From NCBI RefSeq assembly GCF_000383595.1, contig NZ_KB911581.1, positions 1 through 64,000 of the forward strand: a stretch of 64,000 nt of DNA. Reading direction: 5' to 3'. A model generated the notes under the pieces. That model was not told the origin of the DNA, made no database searches, and saw only the letters and a program-made list of their open reading frames with translations. The translations under genes were made by a program, and so were the position numbers. Each line of letters begins with the position of its first letter. Position 1 is the stretch's first letter. The DNA is from Streptomyces bottropensis ATCC 25435 (GTDB taxonomy: Bacteria > Actinomycetota > Actinomycetes > Streptomycetales > Streptomycetaceae). This document shows, in pieces, positions 1-14,358 of the stretch.

Positions 1-47
1 TACGCGCGGCTACGCCATCCGGTCAAACCGGAGGTCACAGGGAGACA

Positions 48-68
48 CTATCCACAGGCTGGGGACAA
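48..68. promoter_or_regulatory. Pair of DnaA boxes upstream of dnaA
   Basis: CTATCCACA (48-56) and, three bases on, TGGGGACAA (60-68; TTGTCCCCA on the other strand) each differ by one base from DnaA-box consensus forms. They lie about 180 bases before the dnaA start. In Streptomyces two boxes in the dnaA promoter are known to mediate autorepression, and that role is inferred here. No convincing -35/-10 pair is visible in 1-246. Confidence 0.75.
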
Positions 69-246
69 CAACTTGAACCGTACCGGTCGCCGTGACTACC
101 GTGACTGAACTCCGATTCGTTCCTTTTCCTTTGGCTGCTGGGACCCGACCCACCCATCAGCTCCTCGTCTCGAGTGCCCCACCCGAGTTCCGAACCGACC
201 TGTCCCAGAACCACACGTTCGTGGGACCTGTGAGAGAGCGTGCCCT

Positions 247-2244
247 GTGGCTGACGTACCTGCCGATCTTGCCGCAGTGTGGCCACGAGTACTGGAGAAG
301 CTCCTCGGTGAGGGCCATGGTCAGGGCGTCGAGGTGAAGGACGAGCGCTGGATCAAGCGCTGCCAGCCCCTCGCCCTGGTCGCGGACACGGCGCTTCTCG
401 CCGTCCCGAACGAGTTCGCCAAGGGCGTACTGGAAGGCCGTCTCGCGCCGATCGTCAGCGAGACCCTGAGCCGGGAGTGCGGCCGCCCGATCCGTATCGC
501 GATCACCGTCGACAGTTCCGTCGGCGAGCAGCCCCCGCCGGTCCAGCACCGCTTCGAGGAGCCGGAGCAGCCTTCCGTCCCGGCCCAGAGTCGCGACGGC
601 TACGAGGGCAGGACCGCCTACGACGGCCAGGGGCGCGACGCGCGCGGTGGGTACGACAACCAGAACCCGTACGACAACCAGAACCCGTACGAGAAGCGGA
701 ACGGATACGACGGCCAGGCCCGCGACCCCTACGAGGGGTACGGCCGTCACCGGGCCGAGGACCGTGGTCCCGGCCGCGGCGAGCAGATGGGCGGCGGGCC
801 CGGCGACCAGTTGCCGCCCCCCCGCTCGGAGCACCCCGCCGGCCGCTCGGACCAGCTTCCGACCGCGCGCCCCGCATATCCGTCCGAATACCAGCGCCCC
901 GAACCGGGCGCCTGGCCGCGACCGTCGCAGGACGACTACGGCTGGCAGCAGCAACGGCTCGGATTCCCGGAACGGGATCCGTACGCCTCGCCGTCGTCGG
1001 ACTACCGCTCGCAGTCGAGCGACCGGCCGCCGTACGACCAGCACCGCGGCGACTACGACCGGCCGGGCGCCGACTCCGACTATCGCCAGGACCGGCGTGA
1101 GCTTCCCGATCCGCCGCCGGGCTCCGGCCATGTCCACCGGGGCGGCCCGGCGAGCAGCGCGCCCGGCCCGCTGGCGGCGCAGCCCGCGCCGGCGTCCGGC
1201 CCCGGGGAGCCGACGGCACGCCTGAACCCGAAGTACCTGTTCGACACCTTCGTCATCGGTGCCTCGAACCGTTTCGCGCACGCGGCCGCGGTGGCCGTCG
1301 CGGAGGCTCCGGCCAAGGCGTACAACCCCCTCTTCATCTACGGGGAGTCCGGACTCGGCAAGACGCACCTGCTGCACGCGATCGGGCACTACGCGCGCAG
1401 CCTCTACCCGGGCACGCGGGTGCGGTACGTGAGCTCGGAGGAGTTCACCAACGAGTTCATCAACTCCATCCGCGACGGCAAGGGCGACAGCTTCCGCAAG
1501 CGGTACCGGGAGATGGACATCCTGCTCGTGGACGACATCCAGTTCCTGGCGGACAAGGAGTCGACGCAGGAGGAGTTCTTCCACACCTTCAATACGCTCC
1601 ACAACGCGAACAAGCAGATCGTCCTCTCCAGCGACCGGCCGCCCAAGCAGCTGGTGACACTGGAGGACCGGCTGCGGAACCGTTTCGAGTGGGGTCTGAT
1701 CACCGACGTCCAGCCGCCCGAGCTGGAGACGCGGATCGCGATCCTCCGCAAGAAGGCGGTGCAGGAACAGCTCAACGCCCCGCCGGAGGTCCTGGAGTTC
1801 ATCGCGTCCCGCATCTCGCGCAACATCCGCGAGCTGGAGGGCGCGCTGATCCGGGTGACGGCGTTCGCCTCGCTCAACCGGCAGCCGGTGGACCTGGGGC
1901 TGACCGAGATCGTCCTCAAGGATCTGATCCCGGGCGGCGAGAACGCCTCCCCCGAGATCACGGCCACCGCGATCATGGGTGCTACGGCCGACTACTTCGG
2001 GCTCACGGTCGAGGACCTGTGCGGCACCTCGCGCGGCCGCGCCCTGGTGACCGCCCGGCAGATCGCCATGTACCTGTGCCGGGAGCTGACCGACCTGTCG
2101 CTGCCCAAGATCGGCGCGCAGTTCGGCAACCGTGACCACACCACCGTCATGCACGCCGACCGCAAGATCCGCGCACTGATGGCGGAGAGGCGCTCCATCT
2201 ACAACCAGGTGACCGAGCTGACGAACCGCATCAAGAACGGCTGA
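247..2244 (+). CDS. dnaA: Chromosomal replication initiator DnaA
   Basis: AAA+ initiator of 665 aa that binds boxes in the adjacent origin and melts DNA. Domain I begins [13 protein letters not shown]. Domain II is very long and D/Y/Q/G/P-rich (about residues 110-320) as in streptomycetes, and contains a perfect 18-bp tandem repeat. The AAA+ domain shows Walker [10 protein letters not shown] (near residue 366) and Walker B LLVDDIQF. The C-terminal domain IV carries the box-recognition helix [15 protein letters not shown]. The GTG start gives the conserved family N-terminus; no ATG fits. It is followed directly by oriC and dnaN, the canonical actinobacterial order. The first half is unusually biased toward charged and Tyr residues, but the family length matches Streptomyces DnaA (about 620-665 aa). 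Confidence 0.98.
   Translation: MADVPADLAAVWPRVLEKLLGEGHGQGVEVKDERWIKRCQPLALVADTALLAVPNEFAKGVLEGRLAPIVSETLSRECGRPIRIAITVDSSVGEQPPPVQHRFEEPEQPSVPAQSRDGYEGRTAYDGQGRDARGGYDNQNPYDNQNPYEKRNGYDGQARDPYEGYGRHRAEDRGPGRGEQMGGGPGDQLPPPRSEHPAGRSDQLPTARPAYPSEYQRPEPGAWPRPSQDDYGWQQQRLGFPERDPYASPSSDYRSQSSDRPPYDQHRGDYDRPGADSDYRQDRRELPDPPPGSGHVHRGGPASSAPGPLAAQPAPASGPGEPTARLNPKYLFDTFVIGASNRFAHAAAVAVAEAPAKAYNPLFIYGESGLGKTHLLHAIGHYARSLYPGTRVRYVSSEEFTNEFINSIRDGKGDSFRKRYREMDILLVDDIQFLADKESTQEEFFHTFNTLHNANKQIVLSSDRPPKQLVTLEDRLRNRFEWGLITDVQPPELETRIAILRKKAVQEQLNAPPEVLEFIASRISRNIRELEGALIRVTAFASLNRQPVDLGLTEIVLKDLIPGGENASPEITATAIMGATADYFGLTVEDLCGTSRGRALVTARQIAMYLCRELTDLSLPKIGAQFGNRDHTTVMHADRKIRALMAERRSIYNQVTELTNRIKNG
652..687 (+). 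repeat. 18-bp perfect tandem repeat inside dnaA domain II
   Basis: TACGACAACCAGAACCCG occurs twice head to tail (652-669, 670-687), encoding YDNQNP twice, in the flexible linker of DnaA. It is in frame, so copy-number change would not disrupt the gene. Confidence 0.9.
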
Positions 2245-2317
2245 CACAGGGCCGTCGCACGACGCCGAGGGCGCCCCGGGACGAGTTCCCGAGGGCGCCT
2301 TCGTCGTTCCGAGGGGC

Positions 2318-2354
2318 CTCGGGCCGTCGCCGGGGAGTCTCGGGCCGTCGCCGG
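2318..2354 (+). repeat. 16-bp direct repeat downstream of dnaA
   Basis: CTCGGGCCGTCGCCGG is present at 2318-2333 and 2339-2354 (period 21). It lies just after dnaA and before the first clear DnaA boxes. Possible GC-rich hairpin remnants (GGGCGCC at 2264-2300) precede it. Function unknown. Confidence 0.7.
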
Positions 2355-2389
2355 ACCGACATCAGGTGTTCGAATACCAGCCGCGTTAC

Positions 2390-2970
2390 GGCCTCCCTCC
2401 ACAGATTCGGGGACTTTCTTCCGTCCACACCCTGGGGACCGGGAAGTTATGCAGATCGTGTCCACAGGGGCGGCTGTTGAGGGATCATCAGGCCAGGTCA
2501 TCCCCCTGTGGATTCGTGGACGAAAGATTTCCACAGGCTGTGGACAAAGCGGTGATCCACAGACTGTGGACGGGGTTGTCCACCGACGGCCCACAGGCTG
2601 AGCCGTGTTGTCCCCAGTGATCGACGGCTTCTCCACATGCCTGTCCACTGTTCGGCAAGCCAACGCGCCTCCTCACTGTGTCGAGTGAAAGGCGTCACAC
2701 GAAGTTGCCTGGTTGGGCTGTGGGAAAGACGGGTAAACCTGGGGACGCCGTTGGGGAGAAGTGCCCCGAGGCTGTGCACGGTGTGTGCAGAACTTTCCGT
2801 TCTCCACAGACACCCCCGGTTGTCCACCGCCTCCGCCCACAGGCACGGTGGACAAAATTTGCCGTCTGAGCTGCGAAAACGGGGTTATCCACGGTTTCCA
2901 CAGGCCCTACTACTACTCCCAACTAGAGAGAGCTGGGAATCCGTTTCGAAGTGGGTCCTGTGCACAACTC
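2390..2970. other. oriC: Chromosomal origin of replication, oriC
   Basis: Non-coding region between dnaA and dnaN, packed with DnaA boxes in both orientations. I see an exact box TGTGGACAA at 2539-2547. One-mismatch boxes are GTGTCCACA 2458-2466, TTGTCCACC 2576-2584 and 2820-2828, TTGTCCCCA 2608-2616, GGTGGACAA 2847-2855 and TGTGCACAA 2959-2967. Looser ones are TTATCCACG 2885-2893, TGTGGACGG 2565-2573, CTGTCCACT 2641-2649, TGATCCACA 2553-2561 and ATTTCCACA 2527-2535. The whole gap 2245-3146 holds no credible gene and is locally poorer in G+C, with short T/A-rich stretches near 2853 and 2905. Streptomyces oriC is known to hold close to twenty such boxes; the limits given here are approximate. 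Confidence 0.95.
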
Positions 2971-3146
2971 GCTCCGGGCTGCCTGACCGCGCCTCGTCAC
3001 GACTTGACCCCGAGAGGCTCCGAGTGTCAGTGGTGTGCGTCAGACTGGTCCCCGGTGTCCTTCCCGTCACAGGGACCACCGACACCGAGACAGACGACGA
3101 AGCCAGGCAGGGCGAGAAGCGCCGGCAACAGCAGGAGGCGGCAACA

Positions 3147-4277
3147 GTGAAGATCCGGGTGGAACGCGACGTACTCGCGGAGGCCGTGGCCTGGGCGGCG
3201 CGCAGCCTCCCGGCCCGGCCGCCGGCGCCTGTCCTCGCCGGCCTCCTTCTGAAGGCCGAGGAAGGCCAGCTGAGCCTCTCCGGCTTCGACTACGAGGTCT
3301 CCGCCCGGGTCTCCGTGGAGGCGGAGGTCGACGAGGAAGGCACGGTGCTCGTCTCCGGCCGGCTGCTCGCCGACATCTGCCGTGCCCTTCCCAACCGCCC
3401 GGTGGAGATCTCCACAGACGGTGTACGGGCCACGGTGGTCTGCGGCTCCTCGCGATTCACACTCCACACGCTGCCTGTGGAGGAATACCCGACCCTGCCG
3501 CAGATGCCGAACGCCACGGGCACCGTTCCCGGTGAGGTCTTCGCCTCCGCCGCCGCCCAGGTGGCCATCGCCGCCGGGCGCGACGACACGCTGCCCGTCC
3601 TCACCGGTGTGCGCATCGAGATCGAGGGCGACACGGTCACGCTGGCCTCCACCGACCGCTATCGCTTCGCGGTCCGCGAGTTCCTGTGGAAGCCGGAGAA
3701 CCCCGAGGCGTCCGCGGTCGCCCTGGTGCCCGCCAAGACGCTCCTGGACACCGCCAAGGCCCTCACGAGCGGCGACAGCGTCATCCTGGCGCTCTCCGGC
3801 TCCGGCTCGGGCGAAGGCCTGATCGGCTTCGAGGGTGCGGGCCGTCGTACGACCACGCGGCTGCTGGAGGGCGACCTCCCGAAGTACCGCACGCTGTTCC
3901 CGACGGAGTTCAACAGCGTGGCCGTCATCGAGACCGCCCCCTTCGTCGAGGCGGTCAAGCGCGTCGCCCTGGTCGCCGAGCGGAACACGCCGGTGCGGCT
4001 GAGCTTCGAGCAGGGCGTGCTGATCCTGGAGGCCGGCTCCAGTGACGACGCACAGGCTGTGGAGAGGGTCGACGCCCATCTGGAGGGTGACGACATCTCG
4101 ATCGCCTTCAACCCGACGTTCCTGCTGGACGGCCTGAGCGCCATCGACTCCCCGGTCGCCCAGCTGTCGTTCACCACGTCCACCAAGCCCGCGCTGCTCA
4201 GCGGCAAGCCGGCGGTGGACGCCGAGGCGGACGAGGCCTACAAGTACCTGATCATGCCGGTGCGGCTCAGCGGCTGA
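3147..4277 (+). CDS. dnaN: DNA polymerase III beta sliding clamp
   Basis: Ring-shaped processivity factor of the replicative polymerase, 376 aa, three repeated clamp folds. GTG at 3147 is preceded by AGGAGG (3133-3138) and yields the standard N-terminus MKIRVERDVLAEAV; longer in-frame readings run back through oriC and are rejected. The C-terminus KYLIMPVRLSG is the typical clamp ending. Length equals that of other Streptomyces DnaN. It lies directly downstream of oriC, and DnaA boxes near 2885-2967 may overlap its promoter. Confidence 0.98.
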   Translation: MKIRVERDVLAEAVAWAARSLPARPPAPVLAGLLLKAEEGQLSLSGFDYEVSARVSVEAEVDEEGTVLVSGRLLADICRALPNRPVEISTDGVRATVVCGSSRFTLHTLPVEEYPTLPQMPNATGTVPGEVFASAAAQVAIAAGRDDTLPVLTGVRIEIEGDTVTLASTDRYRFAVREFLWKPENPEASAVALVPAKTLLDTAKALTSGDSVILALSGSGSGEGLIGFEGAGRRTTTRLLEGDLPKYRTLFPTEFNSVAVIETAPFVEAVKRVALVAERNTPVRLSFEQGVLILEAGSSDDAQAVERVDAHLEGDDISIAFNPTFLLDGLSAIDSPVAQLSFTTSTKPALLSGKPAVDAEADEAYKYLIMPVRLSG

Positions 4278-4323
4278 CCGGCCGGACACCGCCGACGGCT
4301 CGGCCGCGGCGGTGTCCCTACCG

Positions 4324-4354
4324 CCGCGGGCCCGGCGGAGCGGCGGGCCCGCGG
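4324..4354 (+). terminator. Hairpin after dnaN
   Basis: CCGCGGGCCCG (4324-4334) and CGGGCCCGCGG (4344-4354) form a perfect 11-bp stem with a 9-base loop, 46 bases past dnaN. There is no T tract, as is common in Streptomyces terminators. Confidence 0.6.
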
Positions 4355-4482
4355 TGCGAAGCCGCAGGTCGGGGGCCACTTATGAGCGGGTATGCCCACA
4401 GGTGTGCGTGAGCGTCCGGGTCTAGGCTCGTGGGTGGGTACGCAAGTGCCCTCATGCCACGTCGCAACCTAAGGAACAACTG

Positions 4483-5358
4483 ATGGAGCTCGGTCTCGTC
4501 GGCCTCGGCAAGATGGGCGGGAACATGCGCGAGCGGATCCGCCGCGCAGGCCACACCGTCATCGGATACGACCGGAACCCGGATCTCGCCGATGTCCACA
4601 GCCTCGAGGAGCTTGTGGGCAGGCTCACCGGCCCGCGGGTCGTGTGGGTGATGGTCCCGGCCGGCGCGGCCACCCAGTCGACGGTCGACGAGCTGGCGGA
4701 GCTGCTCCAGCCCGGTGACGTCGTCGTGGACGGCGGCAACTCCCGCTGGACGGACGACGAGAAGCACGCCGAGGAGCTGGCCGCCAAGGGCATCGGCTTC
4801 GTCGACTGCGGTGTCTCCGGCGGCGTCTGGGGCCTGGAGAACGGCTATGCGCTGATGTACGGCGGTGACGCGGAGAATGTCGCCAAGGTGCAGCCGGTCC
4901 TCGACGCCCTGAAGCCCGAGGGCGACCTCGGGGCGGTGCACGCCGGCAAGGTCGGCGCCGGGCACTTCGCGAAGATGGTCCACAACGGCATCGAGTACGC
5001 GATGATGCAGGCGTACGCCGAGGGCTGGGAGCTCCTGGAGAAGGCCGACTCGGTGACGGACGTCCGTGAGGTCTTCCGTTCCTGGCAGGACGGCACGGTC
5101 ATCCGCTCCTGGCTGCTCGACCTGGCGGTGAACGCCCTCGACGAGGACGAGCACCTGGACCGGCTCAAGGGCTACGCACAGGACTCCGGCGAGGGCCGGT
5201 GGACCGTGGAGGCCGCCATCGAGCACGCCGTGCCGCTGCCCGCGATCACGGCCTCGCTCTTCGCGCGGTTCGCGTCGCGCCAGGAGGACTCTCCGCAGAT
5301 GAAGATGATCGCGGCGCTGCGGAACCAGTTCGGCGGGCACGCGGTGGAGACGAAGTAG
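4483..5358 (+). CDS. gnd: 6-phosphogluconate dehydrogenase, decarboxylating (short GntZ/YqeC type)
   Basis: Oxidative decarboxylation of 6-phosphogluconate to ribulose 5-phosphate in the pentose phosphate pathway. The 291-aa length matches the short class rather than the 470-aa class. The N-terminal Rossmann fold begins [14 protein letters not shown]. The central substrate region has [23 protein letters not shown] and the catalytic-lysine region [21 protein letters not shown]. The ATG start follows AAGGAA. Presence between dnaN and recF is a conserved Streptomyces arrangement and does not imply a replication role. Confidence 0.95.
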   Translation: MELGLVGLGKMGGNMRERIRRAGHTVIGYDRNPDLADVHSLEELVGRLTGPRVVWVMVPAGAATQSTVDELAELLQPGDVVVDGGNSRWTDDEKHAEELAAKGIGFVDCGVSGGVWGLENGYALMYGGDAENVAKVQPVLDALKPEGDLGAVHAGKVGAGHFAKMVHNGIEYAMMQAYAEGWELLEKADSVTDVREVFRSWQDGTVIRSWLLDLAVNALDEDEHLDRLKGYAQDSGEGRWTVEAAIEHAVPLPAITASLFARFASRQEDSPQMKMIAALRNQFGGHAVETK

Positions 5359-5458
5359 CCCGCGGCACCGAAGACGAGACGAACACCGAACGTCGACGAG
5401 AAGTCGTCCACAGGGCCGCACGGTGGTCCACAACCCTGGGGGAGGTCGGCACCCGACC

Positions 5459-6583
5459 ATGCACGTCACGCACCTGTCGCTGGCCGACTTCCGCTCGTAC
5501 GCCCGGGTCGAGGTCCCGCTCGACCCGGGCGTCACCGCGTTCGTGGGTCCCAACGGGCAGGGCAAGACGAACCTGGTCGAGGCGGTCGGCTATCTCGCGA
5601 CCCTGGGCAGCCACCGGGTGTCGTCGGACGCGCCGCTGGTCCGCATGGGCGCCGACCGTGCGGTGATCCGGGCGCAGGTGCGGCAGGGCGAGCGGCAGCA
5701 GCTGGTCGAGCTGGAGCTGAATCCCGGCAGGGCGAACCGTGCCCGCATCAACAGGTCGTCCCAGGTCAGGCCGCGCGACGTGCTCGGCATCGTGCGGACG
5801 GTGCTGTTCGCCCCGGAGGACCTCGCGCTGGTCAAGGGCGATCCCGGGGAGCGGCGGCGTTTCCTCGACGAGCTGATCACCGCGCGGACACCGCGCATGG
5901 CGGGCGTGCGCTCCGACTACGAGCGGGTGCTCAAGCAGCGCAACACACTGCTCAAGTCGGCCGCGCTGGCCCGCAGACACGGCGGCCGCACCATGGACCT
6001 GTCCACGCTCGACGTGTGGGACCAGCACCTCGCGCGCGTGGGCGCCGAACTGCTCGCCCAGCGCCTGGACCTGGTCGCCGCGATCCAGCCCCTCGCCGAC
6101 AAGGCCTACGAGCAGCTGGCACCGGGGGGCGGACCTGTGAGTCTGGAGTACAAGCCCTCCTCTCCCGGCCTCGTCGGCCACGCGCGCGAGGAGCTGTACG
6201 AGCAGCTGATGGCCGCCCTGGCCGAGAGTCGCAAGCAGGAGATCGAGCGGGGCGTCACCCTGGTGGGACCCCACCGGGACGATGTGAATCTCAAACTCGG
6301 TGAGCTGCCCGCCAAGGGGTACGCCTCGCACGGCGAGTCCTGGTCCTACGCCCTGGCGCTGCGGCTGGCCTCGTACGATCTGCTGCGGGCCGAGGGGAAC
6401 GAGCCCGTGCTGATCCTCGACGACGTCTTCGCAGAGCTGGACACCCGTCGACGGGAGCGGCTGGCGGAGCTGGTCGCGCCGGGCGAGCAGGTCCTGGTTA
6501 CCGCCGCGGTCGACGACGACGTACCGGACGTACTGACAGGGACGCGGTACGTCGTGTCCGACGGGACGGTGGAGCGCGTATGA
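5459..6583 (+). CDS. recF: DNA replication/repair protein RecF
   Basis: SMC-like ATPase that loads RecA on gapped DNA; 374 aa. Walker [10 protein letters not shown] lies near residues 30-38, a signature-like region [10 protein letters not shown] near 300, and Walker [14 protein letters not shown] near 325. ATG at 5459 gives the usual [14 protein letters not shown] start; GGAGG at 5441-5445 is a slightly distant ribosome site. The stop overlaps the next start (ATGA at 6580-6583), so translation of the downstream DUF721 gene is probably coupled. Confidence 0.97.
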   Translation: MHVTHLSLADFRSYARVEVPLDPGVTAFVGPNGQGKTNLVEAVGYLATLGSHRVSSDAPLVRMGADRAVIRAQVRQGERQQLVELELNPGRANRARINRSSQVRPRDVLGIVRTVLFAPEDLALVKGDPGERRRFLDELITARTPRMAGVRSDYERVLKQRNTLLKSAALARRHGGRTMDLSTLDVWDQHLARVGAELLAQRLDLVAAIQPLADKAYEQLAPGGGPVSLEYKPSSPGLVGHAREELYEQLMAALAESRKQEIERGVTLVGPHRDDVNLKLGELPAKGYASHGESWSYALALRLASYDLLRAEGNEPVLILDDVFAELDTRRRERLAELVAPGEQVLVTAAVDDDVPDVLTGTRYVVSDGTVERV

Positions 6584-7113
6584 GCGGATCCGATGCAGTC
6601 CCGACACCGCCCGAGCCCTCCGGCGTGGACCTCGCGCGCGTGGCGCTGCGGGCCGCGAAGGAGGCCGCACGCGCGCGTGGGGAGGCCACCCAGCAGAAGA
6701 AGCAGGCCAGGCGCGGCGGTGGACTGCGCTCCGGCGCCCGTGCCGACGGCCGTGATCCGATGCCGCTCGGTCCCGCCATCAACCGTCTGATCACCGAGCG
6801 GGGCTGGGAGACGCCGGCCGCCGTCGGCGGGGTCATGGGCCGGTGGCCGCAGATCGTCGGCGACGACCTCGCCCGACGATGCGTACCGGAGCGGTACGAC
6901 GAGGACGAGCGGGTCCTGCACGTGCGGTGCGACTCGACGGCCTGGGCGACGAACGTGCGGCTGCTGGCTCCGCAACTGGTCGCCCGGCTCAACGAGGACC
7001 TCGGGCACGGCACCGTACAGCTGCTGAAGGTCCACGGTCCCGCTGGCTCCACCCGTCGCTACGGGCCCCTGCGTGCTCCGGGCAGTACCGGGCCAGGCGA
7101 TACCTACGGGTGA
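6580..7113 (+). CDS. DUF721 / DciA-like protein
   Basis: 177-aa protein of the DUF721 family. The basic, Ala/Arg/Gln-rich N-terminus (residues 15-60) precedes the conserved domain containing [30 protein letters not shown] and [20 protein letters not shown]721 includes DciA, which loads or modulates the replicative helicase in many bacteria lacking DnaC; that role is inferred here from family and position between recF and gyrB. ATGA overlap with recF suggests a recF-DUF721 translational unit. Confidence 0.9.
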   Translation: MSGSDAVPTPPEPSGVDLARVALRAAKEAARARGEATQQKKQARRGGGLRSGARADGRDPMPLGPAINRLITERGWETPAAVGGVMGRWPQIVGDDLARRCVPERYDEDERVLHVRCDSTAWATNVRLLAPQLVARLNEDLGHGTVQLLKVHGPAGSTRRYGPLRAPGSTGPGDTYG

Positions 7114-9576
<2,463 letters not shown>

Positions 9577-9618
9577 GTCGGTCTCAGCTGACCGCACAGG
9601 GAAGGATCTTCACCAGCA

Positions 9619-12213
<2,595 letters not shown>

Positions 12214-12231
12214 CACGAGGAGTGAGTCAGC

Positions 12232-13050
12232 GTGAGCGGAGCCACGGGCGCCGGGTCGTCCGGTACTTCGGCCGGCACTTCGACCGGGTCGGAGGCGGAC
12301 GGCGGCGGCCGTGGCTCCGCCGCGCGTGCGATGGACACGCACACGACCCAGCTGAAAGCGATCAAGACGGGCGCGACGGACTCCACCGCGCCCGCGCCGT
12401 CGACCGAGAAGGCTGGACCCCAGGGGAGAACCGTGACGGACACACGTGGTCCGCAGGCCCAGCAGTCGGCGCCGACGGGCCCGTCCGCGCCTGCGGCCGG
12501 GCCCGTCCGCCCGGCTCCGCCGCAGCCCCAGCCTGCCGCCCAGGCGCAGTCCGGCGGCTCCGCGCTGCCGGGTGAGCGGCAGTCGCAGCAGCAGTCCGGC
12601 CCGTACCACCCGCCGCAGGCGTACCAGCCGGCGCCGGAGGGCTCCCGCCAGCCGCGCACGGGGGCGCGCACGACGCCGCGTACGCGCAAGGCACGGCTGA
12701 GAGTGGCCAAGGCCGACCCGTGGTCCGTGATGAAGGTCAGCTTCCTGCTCTCCATCGCCCTCGGCATCTGCACGGTCGTCGCGGCCGCGGTGCTGTGGAT
12801 GGTCATGAACGCGATGGGCGTGTTCTCCTCGGTGGGCGCCACCATCTCCGAGGCCACCGGCTCGAACGAATCCAACGGTTTCGACCTGCAGTCGTTCCTG
12901 TCGCTGCCCAACGTGCTGGTCTTCACCACGATCATCGCGGTCATCGACGTCGTCCTCGCGACCGCCCTGGCCACCCTCGGCGCCTTCATCTACAACATCT
13001 CCGCGGGCTTCGTCGGCGGCATCGAGCTGACGCTCGCCGAGGACGAGTGA
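12232..13050 (+). CDS. DUF3566 transmembrane protein
   Basis: 272-aa membrane protein with a C-terminal DUF3566 domain, regularly found after gyrA in actinobacteria; molecular role unknown. Residues 1-155 are a disordered G/S/T then P/Q-rich tail. From about residue 160 (KADPWSVMKVSFLLS) come two hydrophobic segments (about 165-190 and 225-255), with KVSFLL and FIYNISAGFVGGIELTLAEDE as conserved landmarks. The GTG start follows GAGGAG; it starts 18 bases after gyrA and is likely co-transcribed. Confidence 0.88.
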   Translation: MSGATGAGSSGTSAGTSTGSEADGGGRGSAARAMDTHTTQLKAIKTGATDSTAPAPSTEKAGPQGRTVTDTRGPQAQQSAPTGPSAPAAGPVRPAPPQPQPAAQAQSGGSALPGERQSQQQSGPYHPPQAYQPAPEGSRQPRTGARTTPRTRKARLRVAKADPWSVMKVSFLLSIALGICTVVAAAVLWMVMNAMGVFSSVGATISEATGSNESNGFDLQSFLSLPNVLVFTTIIAVIDVVLATALATLGAFIYNISAGFVGGIELTLAEDE

Positions 13051-13091
13051 GCACGGCGCCTTCATAGAGACGGCTGACGGGAACGGCCTAC

Positions 13092-13116
13092 GGGGACGGT
13101 GTCGAACACCGTCCCC
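13092..13116 (+). terminator. Terminator hairpin of the gyrBA operon
   Basis: GGGGACGGTGT (13092-13102) pairs with ACACCGTCCCC (13106-13116) around a 3-base loop, 41 bases after the DUF3566 stop and before the tRNA promoter. No T tract. Confidence 0.65.
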
Positions 13117-13161
13117 GCCGAGGTCCCCCACCGCCTCGCGGGCCCCCTCCGGGTATCGATT

Positions 13162-13190
13162 TTGGGACTCCCCAGGTCGTGCGCTAATCT
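13162..13190 (+). promoter_or_regulatory. tRNA-Ile promoter
   Basis: TTGGGA (13162-13167), a 17-base spacer, then TAATCT (13185-13190), about 40 bases before the mature tRNA. TAATCT also precedes tRNA-Leu at 36475, supporting the reading. Confidence 0.6.
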
Positions 13191-13230
13191 TCAGGAGTCA
13201 GCGCGCGGGACACACACCGCAGAGCGCGGC

Positions 13231-13304
13231 GGGGCTATAGCTCAGTTGGTTAGAGCGCATCCCTGATAAGGATGAGGCCACAGGTTCAAATCCTGTTAGC
13301 CCCA
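13231..13304 (+). tRNA. tRNA-Ile (anticodon GAT)
   Basis: 74 nt. Acceptor GGGGCTA pairs with TAGCCCC (13297-13303), discriminator A. D-loop GCTCAGTTGGTTAGAGC; anticodon GAT at 13265-13267 in loop CTGATAA; T-arm CAGGTTCAAATCCTG. CCA is not encoded. It stands alone, not in an rRNA operon, as usual in Streptomyces. Confidence 0.97.
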
Positions 13305-13310
13305 CAGCTG

Positions 13311-13342
13311 AAGACCCTCAACCGGTAACGGTTGAGGGTCTT
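13311..13342 (+). terminator. tRNA-Ile terminator
   Basis: AAGACCCTCAACC (13311-13323), a 6-base loop, and GGTTGAGGGTCTT (13330-13342) form a 13-bp stem seven bases after the tRNA. Confidence 0.85.
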
Positions 13343-13377
13343 CGTCGTTCGAGACGCAGCCCGATGAGTGGTGACGC

Positions 13378-13410
13378 GGAAGCCCCCGGCCAGTTCGGCC
13401 GGGGGCTTCC
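13378..13410. terminator. Strong bidirectional hairpin
   Basis: GGAAGCCCCCGGCC (13378-13391) and GGCCGGGGGCTTCC (13397-13410) form a 14-bp stem with a 5-base loop. It lies between the tRNA-Ile unit and the leftward DUF6344-like gene and could terminate both. Confidence 0.75.
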
Positions 13411-13471
13411 GTTGTTCTGTCGCGGTCGTTCTCTGTGGTCGTTCTCCGCGCGTGTTCTGTGTGCTTGGGCT

Positions 13472-13523
13472 TGTGCCGTCTGCTTGTGCTGTCTGCCTGT
13501 GCTGTTCGTTTGTGCTGTCTGCT
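13472..13523. repeat. Four tandem 13-bp units
   Basis: Units TGTGCCGTCTGCT, TGTGCTGTCTGCC, TGTGCTGTTCGTT and TGTGCTGTCTGCT lie head to tail in non-coding DNA downstream of the leftward DUF6344-like gene. The segment is T-rich and strikingly lower in G+C than its surroundings. Too short and spacerless for CRISPR. Confidence 0.85.
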
Positions 13524-13586
13524 TGTCCTGCGAGGCGTCGTACGCAAGATCGCCACGGTGTGGTGCGTTCTGTTGCCTGGGTCGGA

Positions 13587-13934
13587 TCAGCGCTGGAGGG
13601 GTGCGACGGGTCGCTCGGCCTGCGAGTGGGAGGGCTCCAGGACGGTGGAGTCCGTGCCCGCCGATTCGAGGAGCGCGCGGTGGCGGCAGGAGGGGGAGGA
13701 GCCGTGGGCCTCGGCGCGGATGCGTTGCTTCATCGTGGGAGGCAGGGCGCGGTCGTGGGGCCGGGCCGGTAGGGACATCGCTGTCGTCGTCGTGGGGGCC
13801 GCGCAGTTGCGAGTGGTCCCGGTCTGCGGTACCGCGGCCGACGCCGTGGTCGTGATCAGTCCGAGCGCCGTGCACAGCGCCAGGACGGCGGTGACGATGG
13901 CGGTCCACAGCTTCATGACCTTGTTCTGGGCCAC
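13587..13934 (-). CDS. Small exported protein, DUF6344-like
   Basis: 115 aa with a signal-peptide-like N-terminus: KVMKLWTAI, a hydrophobic core and TASAAVPQ as possible cleavage region. The rest is Thr/Pro/Arg/His-rich with no catalytic motif. It resembles the short DUF6344 proteins annotated near gyrA in streptomycetes (from memory, not searched). The GTG start has GAGGGG only two bases upstream, so ATG at 13916 (MKLWTAI) is an alternative. Function unknown. Confidence 0.65.
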   Translation of the reverse strand: MAQNKVMKLWTAIVTAVLALCTALGLITTTASAAVPQTGTTRNCAAPTTTTAMSLPARPHDRALPPTMKQRIRAEAHGSSPSCRHRALLESAGTDSTVLEPSHSQAERPVAPLQR

Positions 13935-14358
13935 GGCCCCTCACTTTCGGGTTGGGCGATTTGCGTACTTTCCTCATGATGTGTATGTGGGCTCCGAAAT
14001 CATGTACCGACGCCCATGGCGCGTGGATCGTCGGATGAACACCACTCGGATGGGCGCAAGGGCCTCGCAAAGCTCCAGAGAGCCCGTATGTGGCCGCAGA
14101 GCCGCGTAGTGGCCGTAGTGGCCGCGGGAAGGCGCGCGCGGGGTGGGTGGGGCCGAGGGGTGCCCGCGGGGTTCGTCGCGGCGTGCGAGAGGTGGGGGAC
14201 CTGTGTGATGAGCCTGCGATCGGAACAGCTGAATCCGGTTGTACTGCGGTCTTCCGGGCGGCAGTTGAGGGGCGGACGCAGGTCACCGATCGGTATCGGT
14301 CGGTGTGTATAGTCGGGCGCCAGAGGTCCCCTACGTCAAGGAAAGACGAGGTCGCGCG
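13935..14358. other. Divergent intergenic region
   Basis: 424 bases between the divergent DUF6344-like and DLW-39 genes. It contains an inverted repeat plus -10 element at its right end (14285-14313) and comparatively A/T-rich DNA at 13950-14050, the likely promoter of the leftward gene. No reliable ORF seen. Confidence 0.5.
14285..14313 (+). promoter_or_regulatory. Operator-like repeat and -10 of the DLW-39 gene
   Basis: ACCGAT-CGGT-ATCGGT (14285-14300) is a perfect 6-bp inverted repeat, and TATAGT (14308-14313) eight bases on is a good -10. The repeat occupies the -35 region, so a repressor or activator site is plausible. Confidence 0.5.

Noticed and set aside
157..2247. Long leftward open frame of about 700 codons opposite dnaA
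   Set aside because: High-GC antisense shadow: Arg/Val/Leu/Asp-rich, no conserved motif, covers the dnaA coding strand exactly.
2637..3146. N-terminal extension of DnaN through oriC
   Set aside because: Would translate DnaA boxes; GTG at 3147 has AGGAGG and gives the conserved clamp N-terminus and length.
13472..13523. CRISPR-like array
   Set aside because: Units are 13 bp, contiguous, without spacers, and there are no cas genes.
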